A stretch of DNA of 64,000 bases from Colias croceus (lineage: Eukaryota; Arthropoda; Insecta; Lepidoptera; Pieridae). The notes beneath the pieces were generated by a model that was not told the DNA's origin, did no database searches, and saw only the letters and a list, made by a program, of their open reading frames with translations. A program made the position numbers and the translations under genes. The DNA lies in the NCBI RefSeq assembly GCF_905220415.1, contig NC_059568.1, positions 8,432,001 to 8,496,000 on the forward strand, given 5' to 3'. Shown in pieces: positions 12,401 through 22,098 of the stretch. Positions within the stretch are counted from its first letter, which is position 1. Every line of letters starts with the position of its first letter.

Positions 12401-12544
12401 CTCGTGTCCAAGGTGCGCGGCGTTCGCTCGCGCCGCGGCTTCACCGGCTGCGTACGCAACATCGTCATCAACGAGAAGCCCGTGCACATCCCGCTCTCCG
12501 CCGCTAAGCGCAACACCCACATCGGCGTCTGCCCCAACGACTGA
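1..12544 (+). CDS. LanA: Laminin subunit alpha (C-terminal half, partial at 5' end)
   Basis: Basement-membrane laminin alpha chain: trimerises with beta and gamma chains and binds receptors through its LG domains. Exons read with phase-consistent GT-AG junctions: 1-118, 331-445, 529-690, 792-1011, 1431-1540, 1622-1743, 1823-2096, 2258-2419, 2546-2733, 2900-3096, 3188-3321, 3483-3680, 3822-3970, 4059-4337, 4514-4727, 6533-6856, 7066-7249, 7464-7602, 7755-7987, 9320-9424, 9656-9847, 9964-10136, 10328-10567, 10805-10966, 11355-11586, 12282-12544. The start lies upstream of the window. The order is LE module, RWVLIPQEGCLECDSC junction, long coiled coil, LG1-3, Thr/Pro linker, LG4-5, stop. A Thr-rich spacer between LG3 and LG4 is known for Drosophila LanA, so I favour LanA (alpha3/5 type) over wing blister; that paralogue choice is less certain than the family. 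Introns hold an LTR element and a mariner relic. Confidence 0.93.
529..3321 (+). other. Laminin domain II/I coiled-coil exons
   Basis: Ten exons encode about 560 residues rich in Ala, Leu, Glu, Lys and Asn, with heptad-like hydrophobic spacing and almost no cysteine. This is what the long-arm triple coiled coil should look like. Several N-x-S/T sites are visible (for example NAT, NLT and NNT), consistent with a secreted glycoprotein. The introns are short (about 60-420 bp) and AT-rich; I see no other gene in them. Confidence 0.88.
4755..5161 (+). repeat. Left LTR (407 bp) of the miniature LTR element
   Basis: Begins TGACGAAACAAGAAG and ends GCGCCGACA. It carries a short internal palindromic pair GACGTCAGC...CTGACGTC near its start and a TATTTAAAAG promoter-like box about 220 bp in. 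Confidence 0.8.
5258..5387 (+). repeat. Minisatellite inside the miniature LTR element
   Basis: Five to six imperfect copies of a roughly 21-bp unit, TTCTCGTAGATTTCTCGGAG, with shorter variants. Two more units recur at about 5704-5750. A second internal motif, ACGGCCATACTGAC, appears in related forms near 5161, 5513 and 5606. Confidence 0.8.
5946..6352 (+). repeat. Right LTR (407 bp) of the miniature LTR element
   Basis: Same length and, by eye, same sequence as the left copy, followed by the AGTA target duplication. The laminin acceptor for the next exon lies about 180 bp downstream and is undisturbed. Confidence 0.8.
8209..9083 (+). mobile_element. Rearranged Tc1/mariner-type element with 290-bp inverted arms
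   Basis: Ends CAGGGTGTCTCAAAAGAAAG in inverted orientation, flanked by a TA duplication (8207-8208, 9084-9085). The right half encodes a transposase C-terminus. The left arm (about 8209-8506) is an inverted copy of the right arm (about 8797-9083), including the transposase 3' coding end, so the element is largely palindromic. The left arm has a roughly 25-bp insertion and other mismatches. It sits in the intron after the laminin LG3 exons. Confidence 0.85.
8595..8978 (+). pseudogene. Transposase C-terminal fragment, IS630/Tc1/mariner superfamily
   Basis: About 127 codons carrying the second and third catalytic Asp: LQQDGATSHT and, 37 residues on, WPPRSPDLTPMDFFLWG, the hallmark of this DDE superfamily. 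Residues just upstream (GRAVTVNSER, about 8566-8595) are in another frame, so there is a one-base-type frameshift at about 8590, and the N-terminal half is missing. It cannot give a working transposase. Confidence 0.8.
9320..9790 (+). other. Thr/Pro-rich linker between LG3 and LG4
   Basis: Exons 9320-9424 and most of 9656-9847 encode a low-complexity Pro/Thr/Ser stretch (for example IPPAPPTTTRAPF and APPTTRRPQPKP) before the Cys that opens LG4. Laminin alpha chains often have a flexible, protease-sensitive spacer here. A Thr-rich run at the same place in fly LanA supports the LanA assignment. Confidence 0.8.
11095..11120 (+). repeat. Short perfect palindrome in a laminin intron
   Basis: CTTAGATCATTA and TAATGATCTAAG face each other around a two-base centre. 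No function can be assigned. Confidence 0.6.
11229..11319 (+). repeat. Near-perfect 37-bp-arm hairpin in a laminin intron
   Basis: The left arm (about 11229-11265, ending ATCGATCACGAG) pairs with the right arm (about 11283-11319, starting CTCGTGATTGAT) with roughly three mismatches around a 17-nt loop. The arms are rich in A/T runs. This may be a tiny MITE or a structured intronic RNA; no coding potential is seen. Confidence 0.65.
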
Positions 12545-12685
12545 TCGACGCATCCAAATTTCATCATTTGCAACAATACTTCTTAAGCATTATCAATACC
12601 AAAGAATACATAATTTTTATTTTTTACTCAGTTTTTGTAACTATCTACCGATCTTCAGGTTCTGTATTTGTTCTGAATTATCTTG

Positions 12686-12691
12686 AATAAA
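12686..12691 (+). terminator. Probable polyadenylation signal of the laminin gene
   Basis: An AATAAA hexamer lies 142 bp after the laminin stop codon in AT-rich DNA, a usual distance for a short insect 3' UTR. It is the first canonical hexamer after the stop. Confidence 0.5.
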
Positions 12692-15360
12692 TTAAATCAA
12701 TTATTTTGGTGCTATCATTTTATATTTCCTGTACCTAATTTCTATATTAATAATTTCGTCAAAGGGTACGGTAGACTCGATCGAAACCTTATATGAATAA
12801 CAAAACATAAAAAAATATTAATTTTGAGTCGACAACATATATCCGCAAAATTCGGATTATGGAGAATTTCGTTAAATTTCAATTGCACTGACAAACCAAG
12901 CAAACCACAGTCGCCATCTTGGGTAGTTAATAAACGTTCCGTTGCTTAGATACGCCTCGCCAACGTTTAGTGAATCATAACAAAAAATACTTTTCGTCAG
13001 TCGTTGACGTTTCTCGAAAATATTGTTTTTGACACTTTTTTATGATATACTTTTTGTTATGTGTTTTTGCTTTAAACCTAAGATTGGCCGATTGCGATAA
13101 AAACCATAGAAAGAAGAATACTAACCATAACCTTAGATTACAAAATAAAAGACAGATGGAGCGTTGCCGAACTAAACCGAATAATTTATCGTCATTTTCA
13201 ATAAAGCTATGTGTGCTGTCATTTCACCGCTGCACTGTACGTACACGGTGCTTCTGTGTGCGTGTAATGTTGCCAGATATTGAAAAATTTCCCAAATTTT
13301 TCCCCGACTACGGAAAAAAGAGGGTTATGTTTTTCGAGTTTATGTATGTATGTATAATATTTCTTTGACACGCCCTGCAGTATAAACCGTTGGACCGATT
13401 TTGAGTGGTGAGGTTTCATTGCAATGATCTGAATTATTATGTTATAGTAGAGCCATTTTAATAGGCAACATTTGACAGTTCAACAAAATTCAACAACGTA
13501 ACCTAGTAACGACGACATAGAATAACATGATATTTTGTTTTGTTAGATCTGCACATTTGCTTAACTTTTTTCAATTACGATTATATATTTATAATAATAA
13601 TGACCGACACAATTAATTTTAAGATTTCATTTTACTGATAAACCATTCTAAACATAATAAACAATTTATAAATTGAAGAACTGACGTCGCTACAATTTTG
13701 TGTCAATAAACCTTTTTTCTTTTTAAATACTAGAGATGTTACTCTAAAAATCGAAATCCGACATCTAGAATCAAATGAATTGATTGCTTGTGAATAAAAA
13801 TCATTATAAATTAATAAATTCGATTGACAAATGTTTCAAATCCGTATCGATTAATTCACTTTAATCGATGTTTTTAAGCAGATTACCTCTCTTCGAAGAT
13901 AAAATTGATAGACGTCAAATGTTGCCTATTAAATTGGCTCGACTATAGTGGCGGTAGTGACGTAGGCTATATACATAAATGATAAGTCAAGTTTTAATTT
14001 TTATTTAAATTCTTTTATTACATAAAGTACCTGTCTACTAAAGTAATTGACAAAATAATTGTATTCAATTTTTTATTAAATAAATTACATAAAAAAAGTT
14101 TCAATATTAACTATAATAATTATATTATTTATTATTTTTCAAAATATATAACTGCGAATAGCGGTAGTTTTTAGTCGAGAATACGGGACATTTTATTTTC
14201 ATCATGGAGTTCACATAAATTAAATCGCTAGCGAAAATGACTATGACGTTTTTAAGCTTTATAAAAGTAACAAAATAATGTATTATGCTTTTTAAAATAA
14301 TCTCATAATGATCATGAACCTTTAGTGCACTATACAAATAATCACATTCACGATCGAAAAATCCAACAGCATTACCCTGAAGATCTTTTAACCATTTTAC
14401 CGTTTTACCAATAAAAATGGCAAATTCATTTTCAAAATACTGGCAACATACGTTGAAGTTTTGTATTCCTTCATATCTGTAAAATTATTATTCGTTTATA
14501 GAAATAAATCAGCCAAATTTTACAGCGATTTATTATCACAAGACAGCATTTTTTTTACTAAAATTGCAAACCCTTTTTGACGTATTTCATGACACTATAT
14601 GCGCTATAGCACTGGTTCAGCGACGTATTTGCTTTTGATTTCGTATTTTCTTTGACAAGGGCGACGGGCGGTTGTCATGCTCCATCTGTACTTTATTTTG
14701 TAATCTAAGACCATAACCTTAAGGACGCTATAACGTATTTTTACAAAAACACGCTGTTTTTCGGTACCATTTTAACTTAAAGCAATTACACGTGAGAACA
14801 TAGTAATATCTTAATTTAAAGATAATATATTCAGCTCTACGTTCATCTTATAAAAATTGTACGACGTCATACAAAATTGTCGCTGAAATACGTTTTTTCC
14901 ATCACAATAAACGCATAAAATGCAAAAAAATGGGGTCTAAACCGGTACCATTTTAGGAAAATTAAGAGCCTAATCTATCTTCTTAACTATATCTTATTGA
15001 GGGATATATAGTCCTTTATATATGGTGTAATTTTTATGAATCTAAATCAAAATTTTATTTCAATAATGAGCTAAATTAAAAATACTTGTCGATTTCTTCA
15101 TACATTTTGTTCTCGCGGTTCGTCAGACCGCGCTCAGAAGCGCTCTTGGAAGGACGGGTGTATCGCTCCTCGTGCCAAAAATAAAAACGAAATAAAAAAG
15201 ATTATTGTGCGTGCACTGTCTTTTTCGTGATTTGAAATATTTGATACTTTTTATGAGTAAACTGTATAAGTTTCATATTCCAATTATTTGTAATTTAAAA
15301 TTATGTTTTTAAAATTACCTTGCCTGAGATCCTCTTTTTTATGGGTTGTTGAATAGATTG
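12692..15360. other. Intergenic, AT-rich; one TA-flanked MITE and an inverted repeat pair
   Basis: No convincing gene. It holds the MITE at 13445-13945. It also holds a separated inverted pair (about 13118-13163 against about 14678-14719) sharing the ATTACAAAATAAA...ATGGAGC motif, probably the ends of an old transposon. The remaining open frames are short and without recognisable domains. Confidence 0.55.
13445..13945. mobile_element. MITE, about 500 bp, TA target duplication
   Basis: Terminal inverted repeats of about 36 bp: the left starts TAGTAGAGCCATTTTAATAG, and the right end gives TAGTCGAGCCAATTTAATAG on the other strand, both followed by GCAACATTTGAC. TA flanks both ends (13443-13444, 13946-13947), pointing to a Tc1/mariner-type non-autonomous element. 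The interior is non-coding. Confidence 0.7.
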
Positions 15361-15940
15361 GTGGGGTAAAACAATTCAAGATGGCGTCGATGAAAATTTG
15401 GCTTTTTTTCGTGATGGGTGTCATTTTCATAGTTTTTGGGGTAGCTATTACCGAATATGAGGTCAAAACTGAAATCCAAGATGGCGCCGACGAAAATTTT
15501 ACATCTTTTCGTCATGGGTGTCATTTTCATGGTTTTTGGGGTAGCTATTAACGAATATGAGGTCAAAACTATAATCCAAGATGGCGCCGACAAAAATTTT
15601 ACAACTTTTCGTCATGGGTGTCATTTTCATGGTTTTTGGGGTAGCTATTAACCAATATGAGGTCAAAACTGAAATCCAAGATGGCGCCGACGAAAATTTT
15701 ACATCTTTTCGTCATGGGTGTCATTTTCATGGTTTTTGGGGTAGCTATTAACGAATATGAGGTCAAAACTATAATCCAAGATGGCGCCGACAAAAATTTT
15801 ACATCTTTTCGTCATGGGTGTCATTTTCATGGTTTTTGGGGTAGCTATTAACCAATATGAGGTCAAAACTGAAATCCAAGATGGCGCCGACGAAAATTTT
15901 ACATCTTTTCGTCATGGGTGTCATTTTCATGGTTTTTGGA
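15361..15940 (+). repeat. Satellite array: 100-bp unit with 200-bp higher-order repeat
   Basis: The phrase AAGATGGCGYCGA recurs at 15378, 15478, 15578, 15678, 15778 and 15878, an exact 100-bp period over about 5.6 copies. Two variants alternate: one has CGACGAAAATTTT with AACGAATATGAG, the other CGACAAAAATTTT with AACCAATATGAG, so the true unit is a 200-bp dimer. The first copy is more divergent and the last breaks off after TTCATGGTTTTTGG. Open frames of about 64 codons on both strands are by-products, because 100 is not a multiple of three. Confidence 0.92.
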
Positions 15941-16062
15941 CTTGAAAACTAAAAACTTGACTCCTTCATTTGTTTGCAACGAACCTATCGGAAAATACCC
16001 GATAATTTTGAAGCTCTTGTGGTATTATATAAGTGAATAAATTTGTTTGTTTTACACACATC

Positions 16063-18771
16063 ATGCCGAAAATCGTAAATATTTCATAAAATGTTTCGTT
16101 GGTCGTGTCTCTGTCTTCGTTTAGTCTTTTGTTTGATGATACCTATATCATTTTGTTATCAGCCGAATCTCCGTGCGTTTGGTAAACATTGTCACAATTG
16201 TGGAAAGTGGATGGAGCGAAGGGCTCTTCGCAAAGATGGTGAGTAGTATTTTAGTAGGTATGTGGGCAGGTTGTGTTTTTAAGTGAATTTTGTTTTGTTT
16301 TCTTCTTAAAATGTGGATTGTAAGCCTTCTGCATTTAAAAATAAAATTAGTACTTATTTACTTCCAGTGACATGCAATTTTTGTAATGGCAGAATATTTG
16401 CAAGAGATGGCAAACAAAATCAAATGTGCAGTCGATGTGTGGAGTGCGACAACATTATACTCGGTAAGCGGCTCAATATTTTTTCTCTATAATTCGACAA
16501 ATAATAATAAATGACCACATGCATAGCCTGTGTTGAGGTGTCATGAACACATACAGAAACAAACGATTTTTTCACCGTTTTTCTCGATAATGAAATGAAC
16601 CCCTTCATGCGCAAGTTTTACTTGAACTTGGCTGGCTCCAAGAAGCTTATATCTAATACACTGGAGATTTCGGTATGAACATTTGACGTGTAACAAGAAA
16701 ATATTGCCCAGTTCATGTTTTTTATCACTTTCACACCTAACTTGGTATTGCCACTGTTAATACGAAGTTTTCCCAAGGCTACTATGTATGCTGTAATATT
16801 CTGTGCAAAAGGTTAGTTTTTGTACATGAGTATGTTGATAAATTGCCAACAACGTCATTCAGAAGCATTGTTGGATGAGACAATTATTATTTATGCTAAA
16901 TAAAATAAGTATCTGAACCAATTATTAAAAAGCGATACTCCCTGATTATGGGTAGTTACCATTATAAAATTGTAGCAACTCTCACTTTGACAATATGGCA
17001 TAAGTGTCAAAAAAATTGCGTCGCTTCGAATATTTAAGTTAATATTGTTGCTTATTTAATGAATATTTTCCGAATATAAAGAATGCATTGTATTGTGCAA
17101 AATTGCAGAAGTGTTTGGACACCAAATTCTGGCATAAAATTTCACAGGCAAGTGTATATTTACGTTATTTACAATATTCCTCAATACTCATGCATTTACC
17201 TGTTTAGAATAATTTCAAAGGCAAAAATTGTCTAATTTAGCATCATTTTAGTAAGCAGTCATGTTAAATTTGTTATTTCTCTAATACTTTATCATTTTTC
17301 AACAAGTTTTCAATAAACAAATTTAACAAGTAAGGTAACCATGATGACAAGTTTTTTTGGATAGCGAAGAGAATATAATATTGTAATAACAATATTATGA
17401 TGAAAATTTAGAACACTATTTTAAAGATTGTTACTAGTAATGAAACAACACACGACATCGGTATTGCACTCACATGTAGTTATAAGATTGTTCGTTTTTA
17501 AATTGAAATTTATATGTACTTTTTTAAATTACCTCATATTTTTTTGTTTTACGTATTTCAGCTTTACAAAAAGTAAAATAAAAAGAAATATATGTGCCCA
17601 TCAAGGTTAATGAGGATTACGACCCAGAAAAACATACCTTTTGAAAAATAAACTTTGTAAAGTTAGCTGAAATTTGTGCAAGGCTGCTATAAACAGTTTT
17701 TCTTTGATGATTTTGGCTTGAAATTGACCCGTCGAAGCAACGCGTTTAAAAAGAAGATCTGAGTAGCTTACAATTTGGTAAACAGCATCTGATGCAAAAC
17801 ACAACGTTCCTCTATTTACAAAGGATGTTAATGCTATATATCGGTTCATATCCAAGCTTTGTAGCCAAAAGTTATTTAAAACTATCATTCTATACCAATT
17901 AAAATTGTATGTACCTATAAAGTATGACCAGTAATATTATAATATAAATACTGTTAAAAATATATGTCGTTATTATTTATAGACCATGATTTTTAGTTTT
18001 TTCTATTTGAAAAATCCTGAATTTACAAACCAGCGTGGTCACTCGACAGAAAGAGACAAAAAACATGACTGACGTCATTGTAGGTCATAGTTTCTTGTTT
18101 CAAGTTAATGGTCATAGTGCAATCTCCAGTGTATTAGATATAAGCTTCTTGGCTGGCTCTTATTATACAATAGACATTATTAATTGTATAATATATTTTT
18201 GCAGATAATTTCAATTATTGCGAGTGCTGTGGCCTAGAAACAATTAGGCAGTTAAGAATAACTAAAGCTCGGACACTTTTCAAACAAAGGTTTGACCTTT
18301 TTCCAAAAAATCTAACTGCTCCTGTGGCATCTGTTAAATCACTAGCTGCCTCTACAATACAACCTGTAACTGCTCCTGTTGCATCTGTTAAATCCCTAGC
18401 TGCCTCTACAATACAACCTGACAATTCCCAAGATTTATTTTATGATGACTTTTGGGTAAGTTAATGGTGTAAGTCACTGAGTACAGTAAAATGAAAAATA
18501 ATACTTATTACCAGATAGAGATGCGAGGATATACCTACATACATTCACAATAGTTATTATTATTTGAATATTTATCTTATATATTTTCTCCTTTAAGGTC
18601 GATAACGAAGAGTTGACGGTAGTCGAAAAGTCGCTGGTGACTGATGATGTTTCTTCGGACAACGAGAAAAAACAAAAATCAATGCTGTCAGTCTGCAGTG
18701 ATTTGATTTCTTTAAAAGAAGAGGAGAAAGAAAATATATCAAATGGCGGGCAGACCCCCGAAAAAGCGTAA
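16063..18771 (+). CDS. Unrecognised Cys-rich (zinc-ribbon-like) protein gene, model of five exons
   Basis: I do not recognise this family. Exons with matching phases are 16063-16074 (start, least certain), 16163-16238, 16368-16463, 18205-18455 and 18598-18771, giving about 202 residues. Three short modules each carry a Cys pair: HCHNCGKWMERRALRKDG, VTCNFCNGRIFARDG with CSRCVECD, and YCECCGLE. They look like tandem zinc ribbons or knuckles. Exon 4 then contains an 18-codon tandem duplication ((L/V)TAPVASVKSLAASTIQP), followed by an acidic, Ser-rich tail. Intron 3 holds a P-like transposon. The last exon overlaps the first codons of the Helitron frame (start 18743) in another frame. It could be a host gene hit at its 3' end, or cargo or an accessory gene of the Helitron. 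Clean splice signals argue that it is or was expressed. Confidence 0.55.
16639..18151 (+). mobile_element. P-element-like non-autonomous transposon, copy 1
   Basis: 1513 bp with 31-bp perfect terminal inverted repeats starting CAAGAAGCTTATATC, flanked by the 8-bp duplication GCTGGCTC (16631-16638, 18152-18159). A 31-bp TIR and an 8-bp duplication are exactly the P-element format. At 17083 a short frame MHCIVQNCRSVWTPNSG...FH opens a THAP zinc finger, the DNA-binding domain of P transposases. On the opposite strand (17607-17888) a frame carries NRGTLCFASDAVYQI, which resembles a P-transposase C-terminal segment. No full transposase remains. Confidence 0.8.
17083..17147 (+). pseudogene. THAP-domain first exon of a P-like transposase (copy 1)
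   Basis: Encodes the CIVQNC Cys pair and ends at KFH, the start of the THAP FHRFP motif, before a GC donor (CAG|GCAAGT). A matching acceptor (TTTCAG) precedes CTTTACAAAAAGTAAAAT at about 17562, but a stop follows quickly in this copy. Only the first half of a THAP finger is present. Confidence 0.5.
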
Positions 18772-21700
18772 ATATTCAAGCAGGTTTAGTACAGAACATC
18801 AGCCCCCCAGGACTAACTATGTATATTTAGCACTTTCAAATAACACCATTCAAGTATCAGTACATTCAGTTGGTTCTATGATTTATGAATGTGTTCAATG
18901 TCAAGCACTTCATTTTTTAGGTGAAAAAATTAAAAATCATTTTAAAAATTGTTGTCATAATGGGAAGGTATACATAGACCCAGATAGAACATTAAAGCCA
19001 ATTCCAGATATATTATTAGATTTATACAAAGGCAATACGTCGGATGCTAATCATTTTAAAGCTAATATACGACAATATAATTCAGTATTTGCAATGGCAT
19101 CCATAAATTCAAACTTGAACACACTCCCTCCAGGATTTTTCACTTATAGGGTACAAGGGCAAGTTTATATAAAAACTGGATCTTTGTTTCCGTTGCAAGG
19201 TCATAAACCACAATACAACCAATTGTACATAATTGAAGATAAAGCAGCATTAAATGAACGATTATCTGATTCTAGAAATAACATATGTAGAAGCAATATA
19301 ATGAGGTCTTTACAAACAATGCTCAATGAATCCAATCCTTTTGTCAAAACATACAAAAGAGTGGCTGTAATTTTAGCTGAAGAGGAGTTAAAAGCAGCCT
19401 CAGAAAATCGACCCAAATATTCGGTATCAATGCATTTTTGTAAACATAAATCTCTTGATTTGCGTCGGTATAACACACCATCAAATAATGAGGTAGCGGT
19501 CATCTTTGTAGGAGAAAACGGTGAACCTCCATTAAATATAGACTTCTCTGTAAAAGAATATTCTCAACATTTAACTACACTCAAATCAACCAGTCCCAAT
19601 ATTGATCCTTTAGCCTTTCCTTTACTTTTTCCTAATGGAGAACTCGGATGGCATGAAAATCTTCAACACAGAGAAGAGAGTCGAACTGCTCGAAGTAAAA
19701 AAATTAAAAAAAAAATTTAATGCTCACATAAATGTGGAAATTTGTTCAAGTGTCAAAAGTGTGAAATATATTAATAAATATATTTATAAAGGTCATGACC
19801 GAGCAAAGATACAAATAACAGTAGCGCCACAAGAGTCCAGTGATCAATCGACATCAAGTAATGAACACCATGATGAAATTAAGGCTTATATTGATACCAG
19901 GTATGTTTCGGCTCCTGAAGCAGTTTGGCGAATATTTGAATTTTCAATGCACAAAATGAGTCACACAATTATACAGTTAGGTGTTCATTTGGAAAACCAA
20001 CAAACTGTCGTATTTACAGATCAGAATGTTCATGAAGCAGCAGCTAGATCAGCTGAAAAATCAACATTATTAGCATTTTTTGAACTAAACAGAACAGAAG
20101 AAAGTGCTCGACAATATCTTTACACTGAAATTCCGACACATTTCAGATTTATCCATGGACAGTGGCAACCACGAATATCTCAGTCAGCGGCTGATAAAGT
20201 AATTGCAAGAATGTATAATTATTCCTTTTCTGATCGGGAACGATATTATCTCCGGCTATTACTTCTTCACGTCAAAGGGCCAACTTGCTTCAGAGATGTT
20301 AGAACTTATGAAAATATTATTTACAACTCATTTCGAGAAGCTGCTCAAGCAAGAGGGCTCCTTTTTGACGATCAAGAATGGGAAAGATGTTTGAATGAAG
20401 CAATTGATTTTAAACTTCCTCGGCAATTACGACAGCTGTTTGCGTTAATTTGCGTATTTTGTGAAGTAACTGATCCAAATGCTCTTTGGGAAAAGTTTAC
20501 ATCACATTTTATCGAAGACTTTACAAGATCACGCCCTGAAATATTATCCAAACAGTTGGCTTTACAAGAAATTGATGAAACATTGAAACTCCATGGTAAG
20601 AGACTAACAGATTTCGGACTTCCGGAACCAGATATTGGTGAAAATAATGTTTTCTTATCTGATCCTGTTTATGACTGTGAACTTGAAAAAGCAAATGGCT
20701 ATGAAAAATACCAAAAATTGAACACCGAACAAAAATGTGTGGTCGATACAATACTAAACGCTGTGAATAATCCCACAGAGAGAAAGCTGTTTTACCTTGA
20801 CGGCCCTGGAGGAACTGGAAAGACATTCGTATTTACAACTATTTTACATATTTTAAGATCTGAAAATAAAATTTGCCTACCCATAGCGTTTTCCGGTATT
20901 GCAGCAACTCTGTTAGATGGTGGTAGAACAGCTCACTCGCGATTCAAAATTCCAATTAATTCAGATGTAGATTCTACGTCTCATATGTCGTTAGGGTCAC
21001 CAGCAGCTAATTTATTGAAGGAAACTCATTTAATCATTTGGGATGAAGCACCCATGACTAAATGTCATGATATTGTTGTAGTTGATCGACTCCTTCAAGA
21101 TATAATGAAAAATAAATTACCTTTTGGAGGCAAAACTTTGTTATTCGCAGGAGATTTTCGTCAGATTTTACCAGTTGTAGTTAATGGGTCACGAAATGAT
21201 ATTAAGTATAAAAGCTTCAATTAAGCAATTTTCAATGTGGCCAAACTTTACTCAACTCCAATTGGCTCATAATATGAGAGCGCATGATGATTTAGAGTTT
21301 GCTCTATGGGTATTAAAGGTAGGCGATGGATCAGCTAATGAAGATGATGACGACCACATTGAACTGCCTCAACGATGCATTGTAGATAATTCAATTGTAG
21401 ACCATATTTTTGGTGTTTCCCTGAACACAAATGATTATAAAAGTTATTCAATGAAAGCTATCCTTACTCCCAAAAACGATGATTGTTTTCAATTGAACGA
21501 CCAAGTTGTCGAAAAAATCCCCGGCCTGCTTAAAATTTATGAAAGTTCTGACGCTGTGGTTGAGGACGACCATAATGATGTTTTAAACTATCCCGTAGAA
21601 TTTCTAAATACTATAACGCCTGCAGGACTACCACCACACATTCTAAAATTAAAAGTTGGTTGTATAGTAATGCTTTTGAGAAATTTAAACCCGACTGTTG

Positions 21701-22098
21701 GGTTGTGCAATGGAACCCGTCTTATTGTTAGAGCGTTAGCTTCACGTGTCATTGATGCCGAAATTATTTGTGGTAGCCATGTGGGAACCAGAGTTTTTAT
21801 TCCTCGAATTCGTCTCCAGCCATCTAACAGTCAACTGCCTTTTAAATTTTGTCGGCTTCAGTTTCCCATTCGCATAGCATTCGCTATGACAATTAACAAA
21901 TGCCAGGGACAAACTTTCGACAAAATCGGTATATTTTTACCTAATCCTGTGTTCACCCATGGACAGCTCTATGTTGCCTTCTCTCGAGTTCGAAGATTCG
22001 ATGATGTAAAAATTCAAATTATCAATACCACAGAACAAGGCTTGAAAGGTGATAAATATTTATCGAAAAATGTTATATATAGAGAAATTTTGTCATAA
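18743..22098 (+). pseudogene. Helitron Rep/helicase polyprotein, internally deleted and frameshifted
   Basis: Segment 1 (18743-19720) is the N-terminal Helitron region (CQALHFLGEKI...CCHNGKV, DPLAFPLLFPNGELGW). Segment 2 (about 19716-21205) resumes at FNAHINVEICSSVKSVKY and contains the Pif1-like helicase: Walker A GPGGTGKT, Walker B IIWDEAPM, then GDFRQILPVV. Segment 3 (about 21206-22098), after a frameshift, carries NMRAHDDLEFA, the helicase C-terminus with INKCQGQTFDKIG and YVAFSRVR. The block that should hold the HUH nuclease (H-x-H and paired Tyr) is absent between GELGW and FNAHIN. The junction lies in A-rich sequence at about 19700-19718. The copy therefore cannot catalyse rolling-circle transposition. 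Confidence 0.9.

Larger units (their letters stand above)
9791..12544 (+). other. Laminin LG4-LG5 domains and C-terminus
   Basis: LG4 is encoded by the end of exon 9656-9847 plus 9964-10136, 10328-10567 and 10805-10966 (DLTITFRTFDRHGGLIFY, FKGCLKGLMMNG). LG5 is encoded by 11355-11586 and 12282-12544 (NSTGLLLSVHGR, DGNWHRI, ALYVGGHE, RGFTGCVRNIVIN). The stop codon is 12542-12544. LG4-5 is the usual dystroglycan/heparin-binding end of laminin alpha chains; that role is family knowledge. Confidence 0.88.

Noticed and set aside
15457..15851. Repeated 64-codon open frames on both strands
   Set aside because: They are products of the 100-bp satellite; the period is not a multiple of three and the frames follow the repeat, not a gene.
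15361..15940. CRISPR-like direct repeats
   Set aside because: The repeats are contiguous 100-bp units without unique spacers in a eukaryotic setting, so this is a satellite.
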